Shown piece after piece: positions 20,963 through 32,560 of a DNA stretch of 64,000 bases. How positions within the stretch are numbered: the stretch's first letter is position 1; each line of letters opens with the position of its first letter. The notes below the pieces were generated by a model. The model saw nothing but the letters and a program-made list of their open reading frames with translations, ran no database searches and was not told where the DNA came from. The stretch is from Hermatobates lingyangjiaoensis (taxonomy: Eukaryota > Arthropoda > Insecta > Hemiptera > Hermatobatidae). The DNA is taken from NCBI GenBank assembly GCA_026182355.1, contig JAPFBL010000308.1, forward strand, positions 293,501 to 357,500, given 5' to 3'. The position numbers and the translations under genes were made by a program.

Positions 20963-22745
20963 AATTTGAAAAGCTTTCCGTATGACAGCGTGTCGACTTT
21001 TCTATGACTACTCATAAAAGATATATAAGCCATAACTAACTATCGCAAAAAAAACAAAATGATATAATACAGCAATAAAATACATCAAATCAGCTCAAGT
21101 ATTATGTATTAAGTTATGAACAATTTTAAATAAATCCTTTATTTAAACAAGATTGGGTGTTCCAACAGTTATAACAGAGTATGGAACATTATGATCTCTT
21201 GAAATAAAATGAGAATAAGAATAAGGAATATGAACTTGATTAGTTACTGGTTTAAAGTTTCATAGTTTAATTGATCAGTTTTCTTTCGTTTTCGTATTGG
21301 TTCTAATAACCCTTGGACGCAGGTGATGGTGCAGAGGTCTTCCTCCCGGCCTTGTCCTTTCAATCAGCTTCTAATGCACCTGATCTCACATCGGCTGTTG
21401 GTCCTGAGTTGACATCACTACTCCTTAACAAAGTATTAGTGGAGTAAATGTTGTACCATCATGATCGGATTTCAGCAGGCAATGTTGGTCTACTTTCAAT
21501 AATTGGATTGTTTTCATATTGAATTCTAGGATTGATTAGGGTGAATTTGACTTTCACAATTGGCGACTGGGTTTAAGTGAAGCCCAAGTAAAGTGTGTCT
21601 TGAATAATATTCTGAAAACCACAACCCGTAAAAGTCGAGCCATTATCTTACATCAGTGTTCTACGTATTCAAAATTCTTACACCTTATAAGCATTTGATA
21701 AGATAAGTCAATCAAATATACGAATTTTCTTTATAGATGCTGGAATATGATATCAATAAGCCATTCACCAGAATGAGTCTTTCAATTTCAGAGGCATTTT
21801 CAAGATAACCTCAAACAAGATGTTCATATCTTAATAGTCGCATTGGCTAACATGCACCAACTATTTCAGTTATTCTACAAGTATTTTATCTCATTGGTAG
21901 TCTCTGTCTCCCTGAGAAGATGGTTATCAGACATCTTAAAACCGCTATATAAACTGGAATAAACTAATCAGACTGTCAATCAGATAAAACAATAAATTTT
22001 AAACTTCAGGTAGCAATGAGAAATATGTCTGAACTGAAGGATTAATATAGTAGCAATTATAAACAGGAAAGGTGTTTTGCTCTTTACATTGTTTCAACAC
22101 AAGTTTATGATTAGGCATACTTTTCCCCCCATCTTATTTCAACTTTCTTTGTAGATTACAAACAACTTTTAAAAGAAAGACGATTAAAAGTGTCGAAGAA
22201 AGGGAAATAGTTTAAAGGTGATTGTGAAGAAAATAAAGCAATGAAATTGCCTTAGAAAACGAGAGCTAATGAAACACCTGAACAAGCATAGTTCAGACTG
22301 CAGTTGCAATGTAATAAAAACAGCTGTAGAGTATGTTAAGAAACTCTCAGAAAACACTCTGGATGATTAACTCAAGAGTGCGTTAAGCAAAGATTATAAC
22401 AGTTACATTTACTGCTTAGCCGTCAAAATAAATAACAGCTTTGCACTTTGTTCATGTTGTACTGAAACAGTATGAACTTTGTGATTTGATAAATATCTTA
22501 TTTGAAAAACTAAAAGATTTAAAACATTTTGTGACAAAGATAAGTTGTGTATAAGTTGTGACTTGTGTACACTGTAAATTGAACTTTGATGTCTAATACA
22601 CATAAAACCATTCTAAACACTTGATATGTCCTTATAACAGTACCTCACCTTAACTGTCAATACCTTATCGAATATAGTCAAACGAGATATTTAGTCGCTG
22701 ATATCATCACTATAACATGATTTCTGTAGATGTGTACAATACGTA
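20963..22745. other. No gene recognised; faint coding-like trace
   Basis: On the minus strand, 21305-21575 has an almost open frame (VKVKFTLINPRIQYENN..., then PTADVRSGALEAD...) broken by two TGA codons. It may be an old retroelement or pseudogene, but no family can be named. The remainder is AT-rich without repeats. Confidence 0.3.
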
Positions 22746-22813
22746 ATATTCATTCCATATACATATTGTTATAGCAACTTATAAGCCAAAACAAAAAAAG
22801 TTTGGCTGAATAT
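22746..22813 (+). repeat. Third fragment of the 19.7/23.7-kb repeat
   Basis: CATTCCATATACATATTGTT, then CAACTTATAAGCC..AAGTTTGGCTGAATATA, matches 23745-23812 and the reverse of 19655-19720. It directly precedes the palindrome. Confidence 0.65.
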
Positions 22814-23163
22814 AAATTTAATGATATTGTTGATGTATTTTATACTAAAATTATAAAAGATAACTATTTAACATACTTAGCTATCTTTAAGATAATTATC
22901 TAAATTTGATAGAAATCTATAATTGACAGTTTTCCTTTCTAGTTGGTCTCTGGCGTACTTTAACTTAATCAAATTATCGTGGTACATCATTTGATTAAGT
23001 TAACGTACGCCAGAAACCAACTAGCATGGAAAAAAATTCACTTATAGTTTTCTATCACATTTAAATAATTATCCTAAAAGATAGCTAAGTTATATTAAAT
23101 AATTATCTTTTATTATTTTAGTATAAAATACATCAGCAATATGATTAAATTTATATTTATTCA
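22814..23163. repeat. 350-bp palindrome
   Basis: Two arms of about 165-170 bp fold about a centre near 22988. TTGGTCTCTGGCGTAC/GTACGCCAGAAACCAA is the GC-rich inner pair. The outer pairs are TGATGTATTTTATACTAAAA and its reverse. It has diverged by scattered substitutions and small indels. No CTGA..GAAA block is present, so it may not be a PLE. Confidence 0.85.
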
Positions 23164-23619
23164 TTCAATTGAATCCTTGTAATTCACTAAGCCTGGGGTA
23201 ACTCCTACTCGTTAATTATGCAGTAAGTAAACCCTTCCTCAGGCAAAGTGCTTATTGGATATTAATTATTAATGTAGAACTCCATGTCAATTAGATCATT
23301 CTCAAAAATTTCGTTTCATCTTTAGTGTTTAATCCAGTAAAAAGATCTATAGTAAGCTTTCTATAAACGCTTAAAACTTTTTTTACCACAATAAATATAA
23401 TTGATTATATATTATACATTACAATGCCCAGAAATCTGCGTTATATTTTACGAAGTTGGTTTGACAGCAAAATGTCTATAATAAAATACGTTTTCTTTCT
23501 TTATTGACTGTTTTTATTAAGTATTGTAATTATAATGAGTATTTTATAAAATTAAACGTATACAACAATTGAACCACATACTCATAGATACAGTTAAAGT
23601 ATCTTTAAAAATAATATAC
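23164..23619. other. No gene recognised
   Basis: AT-rich, nothing supported. Confidence 0.5.
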
Positions 23620-24449
23620 CATCATTTCTTAAATAAGGAAATGTATTGGTACTGAATTCATTACTCAATCATTCTGTCACATTGTTAAAAATAGTTGTGT
23701 TTTCTACAGCGTGTTCTTTTTTTATACTATATTTCCAGCGTTTTGCATTCCATATACATATTAATATTACAGCAACTTGTATGTCAAAGCAAACAAAAGT
23801 TTGGTTGAATATACTTTTTGGTTTATTGTAACTATATCCCTAAGAGAGGAGAGCACAGGGTCAAAGTGCTCACGTAGGATTGGTAGATCCAGGGTTCAAT
23901 ACCCACTCTGACCATTGATTTATTCATGTGAGAGATGAAAACATTTGAGCATCAATCTGTTTCTTGGAAACGAAATTAAGCCGTAGTTTTAACGAGCCTC
24001 TACAGTCAGATACTCCTTAAAGATCCCTAAATCGAAATATATTTGAGTTCAGCAAAATGTAGAATCAACAGGTAACGTGGTTCGTCTATTACTAAAATTG
24101 GTGCCAAATAATATATGGACCACAATTTCCGGCACTAGAACAGCCCTAAGAGATGAAAGCCTTAGGGCGTTGGAAAATAAACAAGCTAAAATATTTTTAA
24201 TCGATTATATATCCATCTTGGATTCAATAACAAACCTAACTTTAGCCAGCTAGTAAAATGAAGAGAGAAAAATATAAACTTGGAATAGTATTGTTGTATC
24301 GGTTTCAGCCTTACGTCACTTAAGTATACTAAGTTATACTGCATAGTCCCTTCTTGATTTCACTTACACTAGCCTCTCTGGCACTAAGGGACAAATAACT
24401 ATCACTAGATTAAGCAGTTGCCAAAGTGCTTGATCAAAGGGGAATTATA
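23620..24449 (-). repeat. Long inverted repeat, right arm
   Basis: Reverse counterpart of 18810-19870, without the jockey insertion. It contains a SINE2 copy on the + strand at 23838-24192. Confidence 0.85.
23838..24192 (+). mobile_element. SINE2
   Basis: Head GGGTCAAAGTGCTCACG with B-box-like CCAGGGTTCAATACCC, then the SINE body (AAATTAAGCCGT..., ACTCCTTAAAGATCCC). The tail reads ATTACTAAAATTGGTGCC instead of the CCTAA-type end. The same tail occurs at 33.9 and 55.75 kb. Confidence 0.7.
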
Positions 24450-24625
24450 AGTATCGTGCGGGCCCGCCTCCGCGTGTTCACCTCGGGCACTTCGGAGTAA
24501 TCTAATGTGGCTAAAGGGCAGCACGTTAAACTAGTCGGTCTGATTTGATTTTTTGGTGGTTATATGGCCGAAAGGCTTAAGAACACATATAAAGTCAAAA
24601 CAGGTTAAAGATGGTTAGAGGTGGT
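24450..24625 (-). repeat. Repeat J, partial copy
   Basis: GCGGGCCCGCCTCCGCGTG, GCAGCACGTTAAACTAGTCGG and TATATGGCCGAAAGGCTTAAG match 55130-55530 in reverse. It is GC-rich compared with its surroundings. Element class unknown. Confidence 0.7.
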
Positions 24626-26146
24626 TATGAATGCGAATGTTCCAAGAATCAATCTTTTGTCTTGTTAATAGCAAACAAATTGCCTTGAATCAAACGTAGT
24701 AGTACAAACAGTGTGCACATATTTAGCCAAATAGACAAAACAACTGTACAGGCCTAATATCAACCTCGTACAAAAGTCGAATCTTGAACCCTACAAAAAA
24801 CCTATAGACCTAGAGATCTGATAAACGAGGATTTAATATTTTACTTGCACATGACAATCCAGAAGTAGTCTGTTACTTGGAATCGGTAAAAAGGAAGTAC
24901 CTTTATCCTCTGAGGTTTAAGGAGAAAATACTGGGTGGTTTACTTGTATATAACAAAAACATCCTTGTCTAAGTAAGCGACGAGAATATGTTCTAGCATA
25001 TTCGGTTAATTTTATAATTACTTCCTGGAAGGAAGCCAGGATTGTCCTCTTCCTGTTAGGCTAATACTAGCATTTCTATTACTTAATTAGTAATATACTA
25101 ATTAATAATACTAATTATTAATAATAATAATAATACTAATTATTATTAGTATTTCTTTTCCAATTATCAATACTAAAATTATCTTGAACTGCAGTTGTTG
25201 ATTTTTGTCGTAAACTAAAACCAAATATCGAGTACATTGGACACCAATAAAAACAGCTATTTCAAAACCATTTGTGACAATGCTAACGAGACAAAACTAA
25301 GTTTAACGGTTATGGCTGTTAAACTTGGTGTCCTTTGGATTTAATTTTTAGCTTAAATTATTATTATTTCATTTTTTCATTAGTTCATTATGTATACAAA
25401 CAAAATGAACATGCACTTTTAGAGGTGTTGTAAGGTCAGTGGTACAGCAATTATTTTGCACCCCCCCCCCCCCCACGGTTGCCAATCCGTTAACCTTCCA
25501 AATTCCAATAAATCCTCAAAATATATATTTTCACAAAATTGTTAATCAAGGATCTAATTTTATACTGTTGTTATTAGACCCAAACTTTCATCTTATTACA
25601 ATACTCGTATACATACATATACAGTCTTCATGAAAGAAAACCAAAAATTTTTCAAAATTAAAACGTATAATTTAAATCATAAAAAAACATGGTTAAATTA
25701 AATTTACTGGCAACGAAAATAAACATAATTAACTTTCAACCACTTTAAAAAAATATTTTTAAAAAATTTATTTTTAATTTACAAATATTAAAGCTCAAAA
25801 TTGGTTTGAAACAGTATTATTTATATACATAAAACATAAAACAATTACGATCTTAAAAAGTCACTTTGATATGATTTTCAGATGTTTTCTTAGTTTTATA
25901 TAATTTTTTTATTTTATATTTTTAACCCCCCCCCCCCCCCCAAATGCCACCCCCTGGCACCCCCCCCCCCTCTTGTTATTCTGTGTAAGCTCTCTTTTGA
26001 AAATTCTAGTTACATTCTGAGAATATTAATACATTAAAAAGATAATGATGAGACTGAATCTGATGTTGATAAATGTTTTTTATGTTATTTTTAAATATAT
26101 ATTGAATAAATAATGAAATATATTCAAGTGTAGATATTAATTTTAG
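24626..26146. other. No gene recognised; C runs
   Basis: AT-rich with poly-C runs at 25461-25474 (14), 25926-25941 (16) and 25960-25970 (11). A 50-codon open stretch at 24813-24972 (...ILLAHDNPEVVCYLESVK...) looks coding but ends in TAA directly before a GTAAGC word. It cannot be placed in phase with the other exon candidates. Confidence 0.4.
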
Positions 26147-26351
26147 CGAGGTGCGTAAAAAGCTAAAATGGACAAGAAGAAATGTTCCATTACGAACTGA
26201 AGATGTGAAAGGAAAGCTGAAAACAATCCTTTGTCGGGAAAGCAGGAAAAGGATTCATTTAGAAGAAAGGCAAGAAAGTACATCATCTTCTACTAATGAA
26301 GAAGATCAAACGCAATACATTCACAGAAGTAAACGCACAAGACTTCTTTAA
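26147..26351 (+). CDS. Candidate terminal exon, unknown basic protein
   Basis: After a good acceptor (ATATTAATTTTAG, with a branch-point-like TTAAT) an open frame of 67 codons runs to TAA at 26349-26351. AATAAA follows at about 26379, as expected of a polyadenylation signal. The protein is strongly basic at first (EVRKKLKWTRRNVPLRTED), then Glu/Ser-rich (EERQESTSSSTNEEDQ) and ends in KRTRLL, the composition of a disordered nuclear-protein tail. The first base completes a codon left open by the exon at 12842-13039, so the two could belong to one gene with a 13-kb intron; this is inference. No family recognised. Confidence 0.45.
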
Positions 26352-26591
26352 CCAAACAGGTCTTTCATCAGTAATCAAATAAAGTCTAATGTTTCGCAGT
26401 CACATTAAATAATAAGGTTTTTTTTTCTTGAAATTATTACCAGAATTCATCTTATAAATCTATTCTACTGGAAATATTTAAAAAAAAATATTCGTTTAAA
26501 TTGATTCTTTACTATATGATTGAGTGCACTATACTGCTAGTTCTTACGTAATACAAGAATATTCGCTATATATATGTATATATATATATAT

Positions 26592-26806
26592 CAATGATCA
26601 AACCACAATATTAAATGGGAAAACAAGAATAAGATCTTTCAACCGTAACAAGCGGTCTTCATCAGAGTCAAAAACACTATGTTTCAGTTGGGTTTTTGAC
26701 TCTGACGAAGACCGCTTCTTATGGTTGGAATATCTTAGCCTTGTTTTCCCTTTTCATATTGTGGTTTGATCATTGATTGTTATTTCACGTGTTTATGTGA
26801 AATCTT
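26592..26806. mobile_element. PLE-A foldback
   Basis: Inverted left arm and a longer right arm with CTGACGA/AGACCG..TGGTT, partly mutated (GGAATATC). It is flanked by TA runs at both ends. Confidence 0.75.
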
Positions 26807-26824
26807 TAATATATATATTTATAC

Positions 26825-26965
26825 TTTTTCGTTGGAAATACGATCCAAAACGGACAAATATAGTTCAATATAGACAAAGAAACATGGAGAAATCAAAAGA
26901 ACACACTTACAGTCTCTAATTTTCGGTTTGAACCCTCCAAACACTTGGAGGGTTTCATGTTTCTG
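26825..26965 (-). mobile_element. PLE-H terminal fragment
   Basis: The reverse reading GGAGGGTTCAAACCGAAAATT..AGAGACTGTAAGTGTG corresponds to 5240-5290. A CCCTCCAA/TTGGAGGG inverted pair marks the start of an inverted arm. Confidence 0.55.
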
Positions 26966-27135
26966 CATAACTGTGGTATAATTACGAAAAGAATAAAAAC
27001 ACAGGAATTACCATAAATTAAATGTTATTTACTAAATATTATTGGCCATTAGAAATTAGACAACAGGACATGCCTCTAATAAGCTTGATTAACCCTGAGA
27101 AAATATTTTTAATAAAAGTCATTGTCATTATTATA

Positions 27136-27347
27136 ATGACTGAAAATCAGCAACGTCATCTGATGAATCATCAAGAGGTAAGTAGTTTTAGGTGGTTAAT
27201 TAATTACTCCATTTGTGTTGGTTAAAATAAGAGAGATTGCAAAGAATAATAAACTGTAAACATTACAAATAATTATTTTATTCATTTTTTTTTCAGTTTT
27301 TATGCTGTACGAGTACTTATTTTAAATACCGTAATGTTTGTATTTAG
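27136..27347 (+). CDS. Possible two-exon mini ORF
   Basis: ATG at 27136 opens 14 codons (MTENQQRHLMNHQE) that end exactly at a consensus donor, CAAGAG|GTAAGT (27177/27178). A pyrimidine-rich acceptor, ATTTTTTTTTCAG, ends at 27296. Joining the two keeps the frame open for 16 more codons to TAG at 27345-27347, giving 30 residues. The splice signals are good; the short protein has no recognised family. It may instead be the 5' end of a longer transcript. Confidence 0.25.
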
Positions 27348-27462
27348 TAGCTTAAAATATAAATTACACTATTGATAACTTTATTATTCGTTATCATCCT
27401 AATTTTATAAAAAAATTCCTTTTTATAAATCCATGCGTAACTCTTGAAATTTAATAAGATTA

Positions 27463-27659
27463 AAACAACTGACCAACCCGTGAGTTGTTTTCACTTGACC
27501 AACCCGTCAGCACCACATCCTTGGTGTCTTCCTGATGATGAACACAAAGTGTTCAAAACGCGTTGAATAAAACTTCATTTGTGTGGAGACTTTTGTTGGT
27601 TTATCCATTTTACCTCAGAATGAGTAAATACCACACAATTACGGATTGCACAACTAATG
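27463..27659 (+). mobile_element. PLE-F copy with 14-bp TSD
   Basis: Contains CTTCCTGATGATGAACACAA, AGTGTTCAAAACGCG (the GAAAC mutated to AAAAC), ...CATTTTACCTCAGAATGAG and GGATTGCACAACTAATG. Exact ATTTAATAAGATTA flanks at 27449-27462 and 27660-27673. The first 45 bp repeat ACTGACCAACCCGT, possibly a residue of the inverted stub. Confidence 0.85.
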
Positions 27660-27924
27660 ATTTAATAAGATTAATAGATGAACAAATCGGAGAAGTGATT
27701 CAGTAGAAGTTAATAGATTTCCTTTTAGTGTTATACTGTACGCAATAATCCAAAAATAGTGATATTTTTATTACACTATATTTACGTAATGGAAACAGTA
27801 AATAAATCTTTAATGTTTAATATTATTATCTGCTTAAACGTTCAAAAAGGTATGCCAATATGGAGTGGTCTACACTCAACCACTCATACAATGTTGTATG
27901 TTACATACAATGTTGTTGTATGTA

Positions 27925-28090
27925 AACAACAGTTTGGATTGAAAATTTGTCACTTCACATTTTTTGCATCAAATGTTTTAAAAGTTACAAAAATGTAAAC
28001 AAAAAGTTTGGATTGAGAATTGGTCACTTCATATTTTTTTGCACCAAATGTATCAAAATTTAGATGAATGTAAACAGAAGTGCTGACCAT
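27925..28090 (+). repeat. 73-bp minisatellite, locus 1
   Basis: About two units of GTTTGGATTGAGAAT(T)GTCACTTCATATTTTTTGCACCAAATGTATC..., ending AAACAGAAGTGCTGACC, the same exit sequence as locus 2. Confidence 0.85.
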
Positions 28091-28449
28091 TACAATATAT
28101 CTTGTGCTTTTCTGTTATAATGTAATAGAAAATACCATCTATTTGATATAATTTTCAAAAACAATAGGGCTAATTCTACTCAAAGGGCTAACCTAATCAA
28201 TTCCATTACGATGGGTGAAAACGGAACGGCTTGTAGAGTAATTCATACTCACCTACATATATCCCACCATCACCCAAGAAATATAAAAAAAAAATGCATT
28301 TACGAAACTACCTTAAATTCTTAAAAACACTTTTTTCTATGTTCACTGAAATTTACGTACAGTAAAATAATAAAATAGCTCTAAAAATATGAAAAAGGAT
28401 GTTGATAATAATTTTAAAAAAAATAAACATTTCGTCAGATTGGAGTCAA
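28091..28449. other. Spacer between minisatellite blocks
   Basis: AT-rich, no gene. Because both neighbouring blocks end in the same GTGCTGACCA word, it may be an insertion or a duplicated flank. Confidence 0.4.
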
Positions 28450-28825
28450 TGACTGGTTTGGATTGAGTATTCGTCACTTCATATTTTTTTTATATCAAAT
28501 GTATCAAAAGTTACAAAAATTTAAACAAAAGTTTGGATTGAGAATTTGTCACTTCATATTTTTTGCACCAAATGTATCAAAAGTTACAAAAATATAAGCA
28601 AAAGTTTGGATTGAGAATTCGTCGCTTCATATTTTTTGCACCAAATGTATCAAAAGTTACAAAAATGTAAGCAAAAGTTTGGATTGAGAATTCGTCGCTT
28701 CATATTTTTTTTGCACAAAATGTATCAAAAGTTACAAAAATGTAAGCAAAAGTTCGGATTGAGAATTCGTCACTTCATATTTTTTGCACCAAATGTATCA
28801 AAAGTTACAAGATTGTAAACAGTAG
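28450..28825 (+). repeat. 73-bp minisatellite, locus 2
   Basis: Five units, starting near 28458, 28531, 28604, 28677 and 28752 (spacing 73, 73, 73, 75). They differ by single bases and T-run length. The array exits at AAACAGTAGTGCTGACC. Confidence 0.92.
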
Positions 28826-29714
28826 TGCTGACCAGTATAATTTTGATAGTCACAGTGATATCAAAGAAATAAATAATCTGCTGACCATATTCGTTGAATA
28901 GTACTCTTATAATAATAAAATAGTTTAAATACAACTGAACCAATAAACCAATATTGTTGAAACTGCGTGAAGTGGGTCATGGAAAATATTTGATGACTTT
29001 CTTGCGTTTTGGTGCAATTCCTAGAATGGTTCTTCCACTCAAAAACTATTTTCCAACAATAGAAATGAAGCACCATGTCATGTTAGCGTGCTTACTCTTA
29101 ATTAAATTTATAAACCCCCCCCTCCCTCCCTCTCACTCACTAATGCTAAAAAGCAATCAAGTCACTTTCTCTTTGTTTTTGTTAATAAAAAAAAAAAATT
29201 TTTTTTCCCCTGAAATTGTAAATCTCAGCTTTAAACTAAATTATAATTCATCGCCTTAACTTGTCTTCTCATACATTAAATCACGAAATTACCGAGGGCA
29301 TTCAACAAAATGCAAAAGCTTAAAATAATGTCGGAAACAAGGTTTAGGAGACATTCATAAAGCGAGAGGAAGGGAAGCTACACCGCCAATAAATCTCCCT
29401 TGTCCCGAGGCAAATAAACGTTTCTCGCCTGAAGCTCGTCTCCACAACACTTGCCTTTTCTCCATCCTCGCACTACTTCCTCCTATCTATTAGCTGATTG
29501 AGTCCTACAACATTTTTTTTTCTCACCCTAAGCCTATAAGAAAACTATATAACTTATATATAGTGTTTCTCAATTAACATCCCTCAAAAGGTTATACCTC
29601 TACCTACAATTTTATTTAATCAAAAGGCTTAGTTTTAAAGCTTTAAAACAAATTATCTTTCACAGAAATAAACTTTGGGAAAAAATAACATCTCATAAGT
29701 AGAGATTTTATGAC
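28826..29714. other. No gene recognised
   Basis: AT-rich with a C run near 29115-29121 and an A/T homopolymer switch at 29187-29206. A GC-richer patch at 29345-29500 has no reading frame of note. Confidence 0.45.
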
Positions 29715-30110
29715 AAAATTGTAGTTAAATATGTAAAACACAATGACGTATTCATTGGTTTTATCTATTAAGTTGGTAATACTGCGCAGGTGACTTAAAG
29801 TATTTAATTCATGGACATCTTGACACAGATTCAAATCTGATTTTTTTAGGTAAGTAGATTATTTCTATCTGCTGAACAGTTCGTTATGATTTATAATTTA
29901 TACTATCTTTTAATTAAAGCTGATTTTTTATTAATTTTCTTGTGTCAATCTACTTATTGAAAAAATCTGCTTAAACAAGGAAATTACAAATTGAATCTGT
30001 GTCAAGATGTCCATGAATAAAATACTTTGTCACCTGCACAGTATTACCAACTTTATAGATAAAACAAAAACAATGAATACGTCATTATGTTTTGCAAATA
30101 TTTTATAGAA
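29715..30110. repeat. Inverted repeat with about 150-bp loop
   Basis: The left arm, about 29720-29840 (ACAATGACGTATTCATTG..GACATCTTGACACAGATTC), pairs with the right arm, about 29985-30105 (GAATCTGTGTCAAGATGTCC..ATGAATACGTCATT). Inner edges also share TAAGTAGATT/AATCTACTTA. It could be a decayed foldback transposon; no TSD was found. Confidence 0.75.
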
Positions 30111-30169
30111 TTCAACAAATTTATAGGTGTTTCCAAGCCCTTGATGGTGATTTTTTTTAGGTAAGAATA

Positions 30170-30580
30170 TTTTTAGATTGAAAATTCGTCACTTCATATT
30201 TTAATCTAATATTAAAATATGAAGTAACGAATTACACCAAATGTATCAAAAGTTACAAAAATGTAAGCGAAAGTTTGGATTGAGAATTCGGCACTTCATA
30301 TTTTAATCCATTATTAAAATATGATGCGACGAATTACACCAAATGTATCAAAAGTTACAAAAATGTAAGCGAAAGTTTGGATTGAGAATTCGGCACTTCA
30401 TATTTTAATCCATTATTAAAATATGAAGTGACCAATTACACCAAATGTATCAAAAGTTACAAAAATGTAAGAAAAAGTTTGGATTGAGAATTCGGCACTT
30501 CATATTTTAATCTATTATTAAAATATGAAGTGACGAATTCCACCAAATGTATCAAAAGTTACAACAATGTAAGCAAAAGT
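30170..30580 (+). repeat. Expanded minisatellite, locus 3
   Basis: Four units of the same repeat as loci 1 and 2, lengthened to about 97-99 bp. In place of the T-run each unit has CACTTCATATTTTAATC, then ATTATTAAAATATGAAGTG: the CACTTCATATTTTAAT half is followed by its own inverse, giving each unit a small palindrome. Confidence 0.9.
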
Positions 30581-31218
30581 TTTATAATTTGTAAAATTAT
30601 AAAATTAAATTTTAGCAATTTTTAAAAATTGCTTTTACAATTTTTTCAGAATTAATTGGAAAAGTGTAAACTCATTAATCTGTGTATATAATATTTTCTG
30701 TACGTCTGTCTGTTTGTTATTCATTCCCAAATGATTTTACTAATCTTATGGAATTTTCCATATTAATTTAAATTGGGATGGTTTTACATAGGTCAAAATG
30801 TCAACAGTGGTGTCATAATACCTTTTTACTTTTACCTCATGAAAAGTTGACAAACAACAAAGTTGACTTTTGAGATTTCGCTCAAAGAATAGTCGAGTAA
30901 AGAGCTACAGAAATGTTATCAAATGCGACATTCTGTTTTTCTCTGTGATATTTTATATCAAATTTAGCCTGACACTTCTAACAGCGATTTACAAATCTTT
31001 ATTGCGTCTATCTGTGTATATTTTTATTTTTTTACCTTTGAGAATCATACATTTGATATGATTTCCGATTGGCCAGATTAAAGTAAAGTGTTTTCCTATA
31101 AGATGGTGCTAGAATATTCACACCAACTCGATTATAATACCACATTCTTTTTTTACTTTACTATAAGTAAAGTATAGTGATCGTGAAAAAATTCGATCTC
31201 GAGATTTTAATTTTATTC
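30581..31218. other. No gene recognised
   Basis: AT-rich, nothing supported. Confidence 0.5.
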
Positions 31219-31340
31219 GGGGGGGGGGGGGGTGAAGAGTTTGGTTCATTTGACAATTGGCACCCATTTTAATTTTAATCGGGGGGGGGGGGGGGGGTGA
31301 AAAGTTTGGATCATTTTAATAATTGGCAATCATTTTAATT
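31219..31340 (+). repeat. Duplicated G-run unit
   Basis: A unit of about 64 bp occurs twice, TTTTAATTTTATTCG(n) then TGAAGAGTTTGGTTCATTT. G runs of 14 (31219-31232) and 17 (31281-31297) sit at the same place in each. Confidence 0.9.
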
Positions 31341-32416
31341 ATAGGCTACTGAAATAACCAAATTAATAGTACGTTCTATTTTCCTTTTTAAATTTATCCA
31401 CAATAACCATACATTTTTAGATGCATTTTAATTTATATTATTATGAATTACATTCGTTTTTATTCAATATTTTAATTTTTAAAAATTCTGATTCACTTTA
31501 TATTTATTTAGATATTCTGCAATACAGTAATAACAAAACAAGTATTCCAGTATATTAGTCAAAAAAAAAAAAAATGTTAGTTTGAATTATTAATTTTCAC
31601 ACTGATAAAGTCGTGAGCTACAAGAAAGAAAAAATTTAAAAAAATCTGGATTTTTATTTTAAGAAAATGGGTATTTTATAAGCAAGGTAATTATATGAAA
31701 TTATAATTTGAGATGATGATCCATGAACCTGGAAAAAATCTTTATCTAAGAAAAATGAATCAAATTGTTTTAATTATAAATTAGGTTTTTAAATTTTGGG
31801 GTGTCAAAAACATGTTGATAGCCCAGTTAGGAGAGTGATTGATTTTTTTTTTCAGATTTCTGATTTAAAGAGACATTTCTCTAATTTTAGTTAAAGAAGC
31901 ATAAAGCGATATATTTTGAAGGGAATTGTAAATATTATATAAGAGGAGCAAACAGAGATTATAACACTGGTCTGACGAGAAGGGGACGCAGAATTGGTAA
32001 ACAGGCGGAGCCGAGTTGTTTGCAGTTAAAGTTGAAGTCCCTCTCTCTGCCACAAAATTAACTTAATTATTGCTTCTCTAATATATTGCCAGCCCTTACT
32101 GCTCTCTCGGGTACAAAACCAGCCGGCCTACAACAATTTATTACTTTAAATCTACTATTTAACTCGGGTTTTCTCTAATAAAAACTGATACACGTTCTAT
32201 TTAATCTTTAAATATAAAATTAGACACCTACTTTTGTTTTTTTATACTACTTTTTTTTAAAAAAAAAATTGTATTAGATAGGTTTTTAGATGAAAAACTT
32301 TTGTGTTACATGTAGTTTTATATTTTTTTTTTAAATATTCAATTAATGCACCATTAATTATGTTATGCAACGAATACTCGCAAATCTAAGCAAATGTTTG
32401 AGGTAGCCTATAAAAC
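31341..32416. other. No gene recognised; GC-richer patch
   Basis: Mostly AT-rich. At 31960-32140 there is a patch of near-average GC with a TATATAAG word near 31935 (reverse-strand TATA-like). A promoter is possible but has no associated coding evidence. Confidence 0.35.
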
Positions 32417-32560
32417 AGATTAAAAGTGGGTCAGGGTAGTCAGCTGCTTGCGTGCTCGATTATGGTTTTAGATGTGGGTTCAATTCGATTCTGGTCTCTA
32501 GTGTTTCAGGTAGAAGGTGAAAACCTCTGAGCACGTTGTCCCTCTAAGACAATGTTTTCC
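32417..32560 (+). mobile_element. SINE-like head (SINE3)
   Basis: TCAGGGTAGTCAGCTGCTTG (weak A-box) and GTGGGTTCAATTCGATTC (B-box-like), then GGTGAAAACCTCTGAGCACG, which resembles the start of the SINE1/2 body. It ends after CTCTAAGACAATG. Confidence 0.5.

Noticed and set aside
21305..21575. Retroelement or gene on the minus strand
   Set aside because: Almost open frame, but two stops and no recognisable motif; mentioned only in the description of the region.
27925..28825. CRISPR-like array
   Set aside because: Direct repeats without unique spacers, in a eukaryotic genome; it is a minisatellite.
31960..32140. Promoter or CpG-type regulatory patch
   Set aside because: Only composition and a TATA-like word support it; no adjacent coding evidence.
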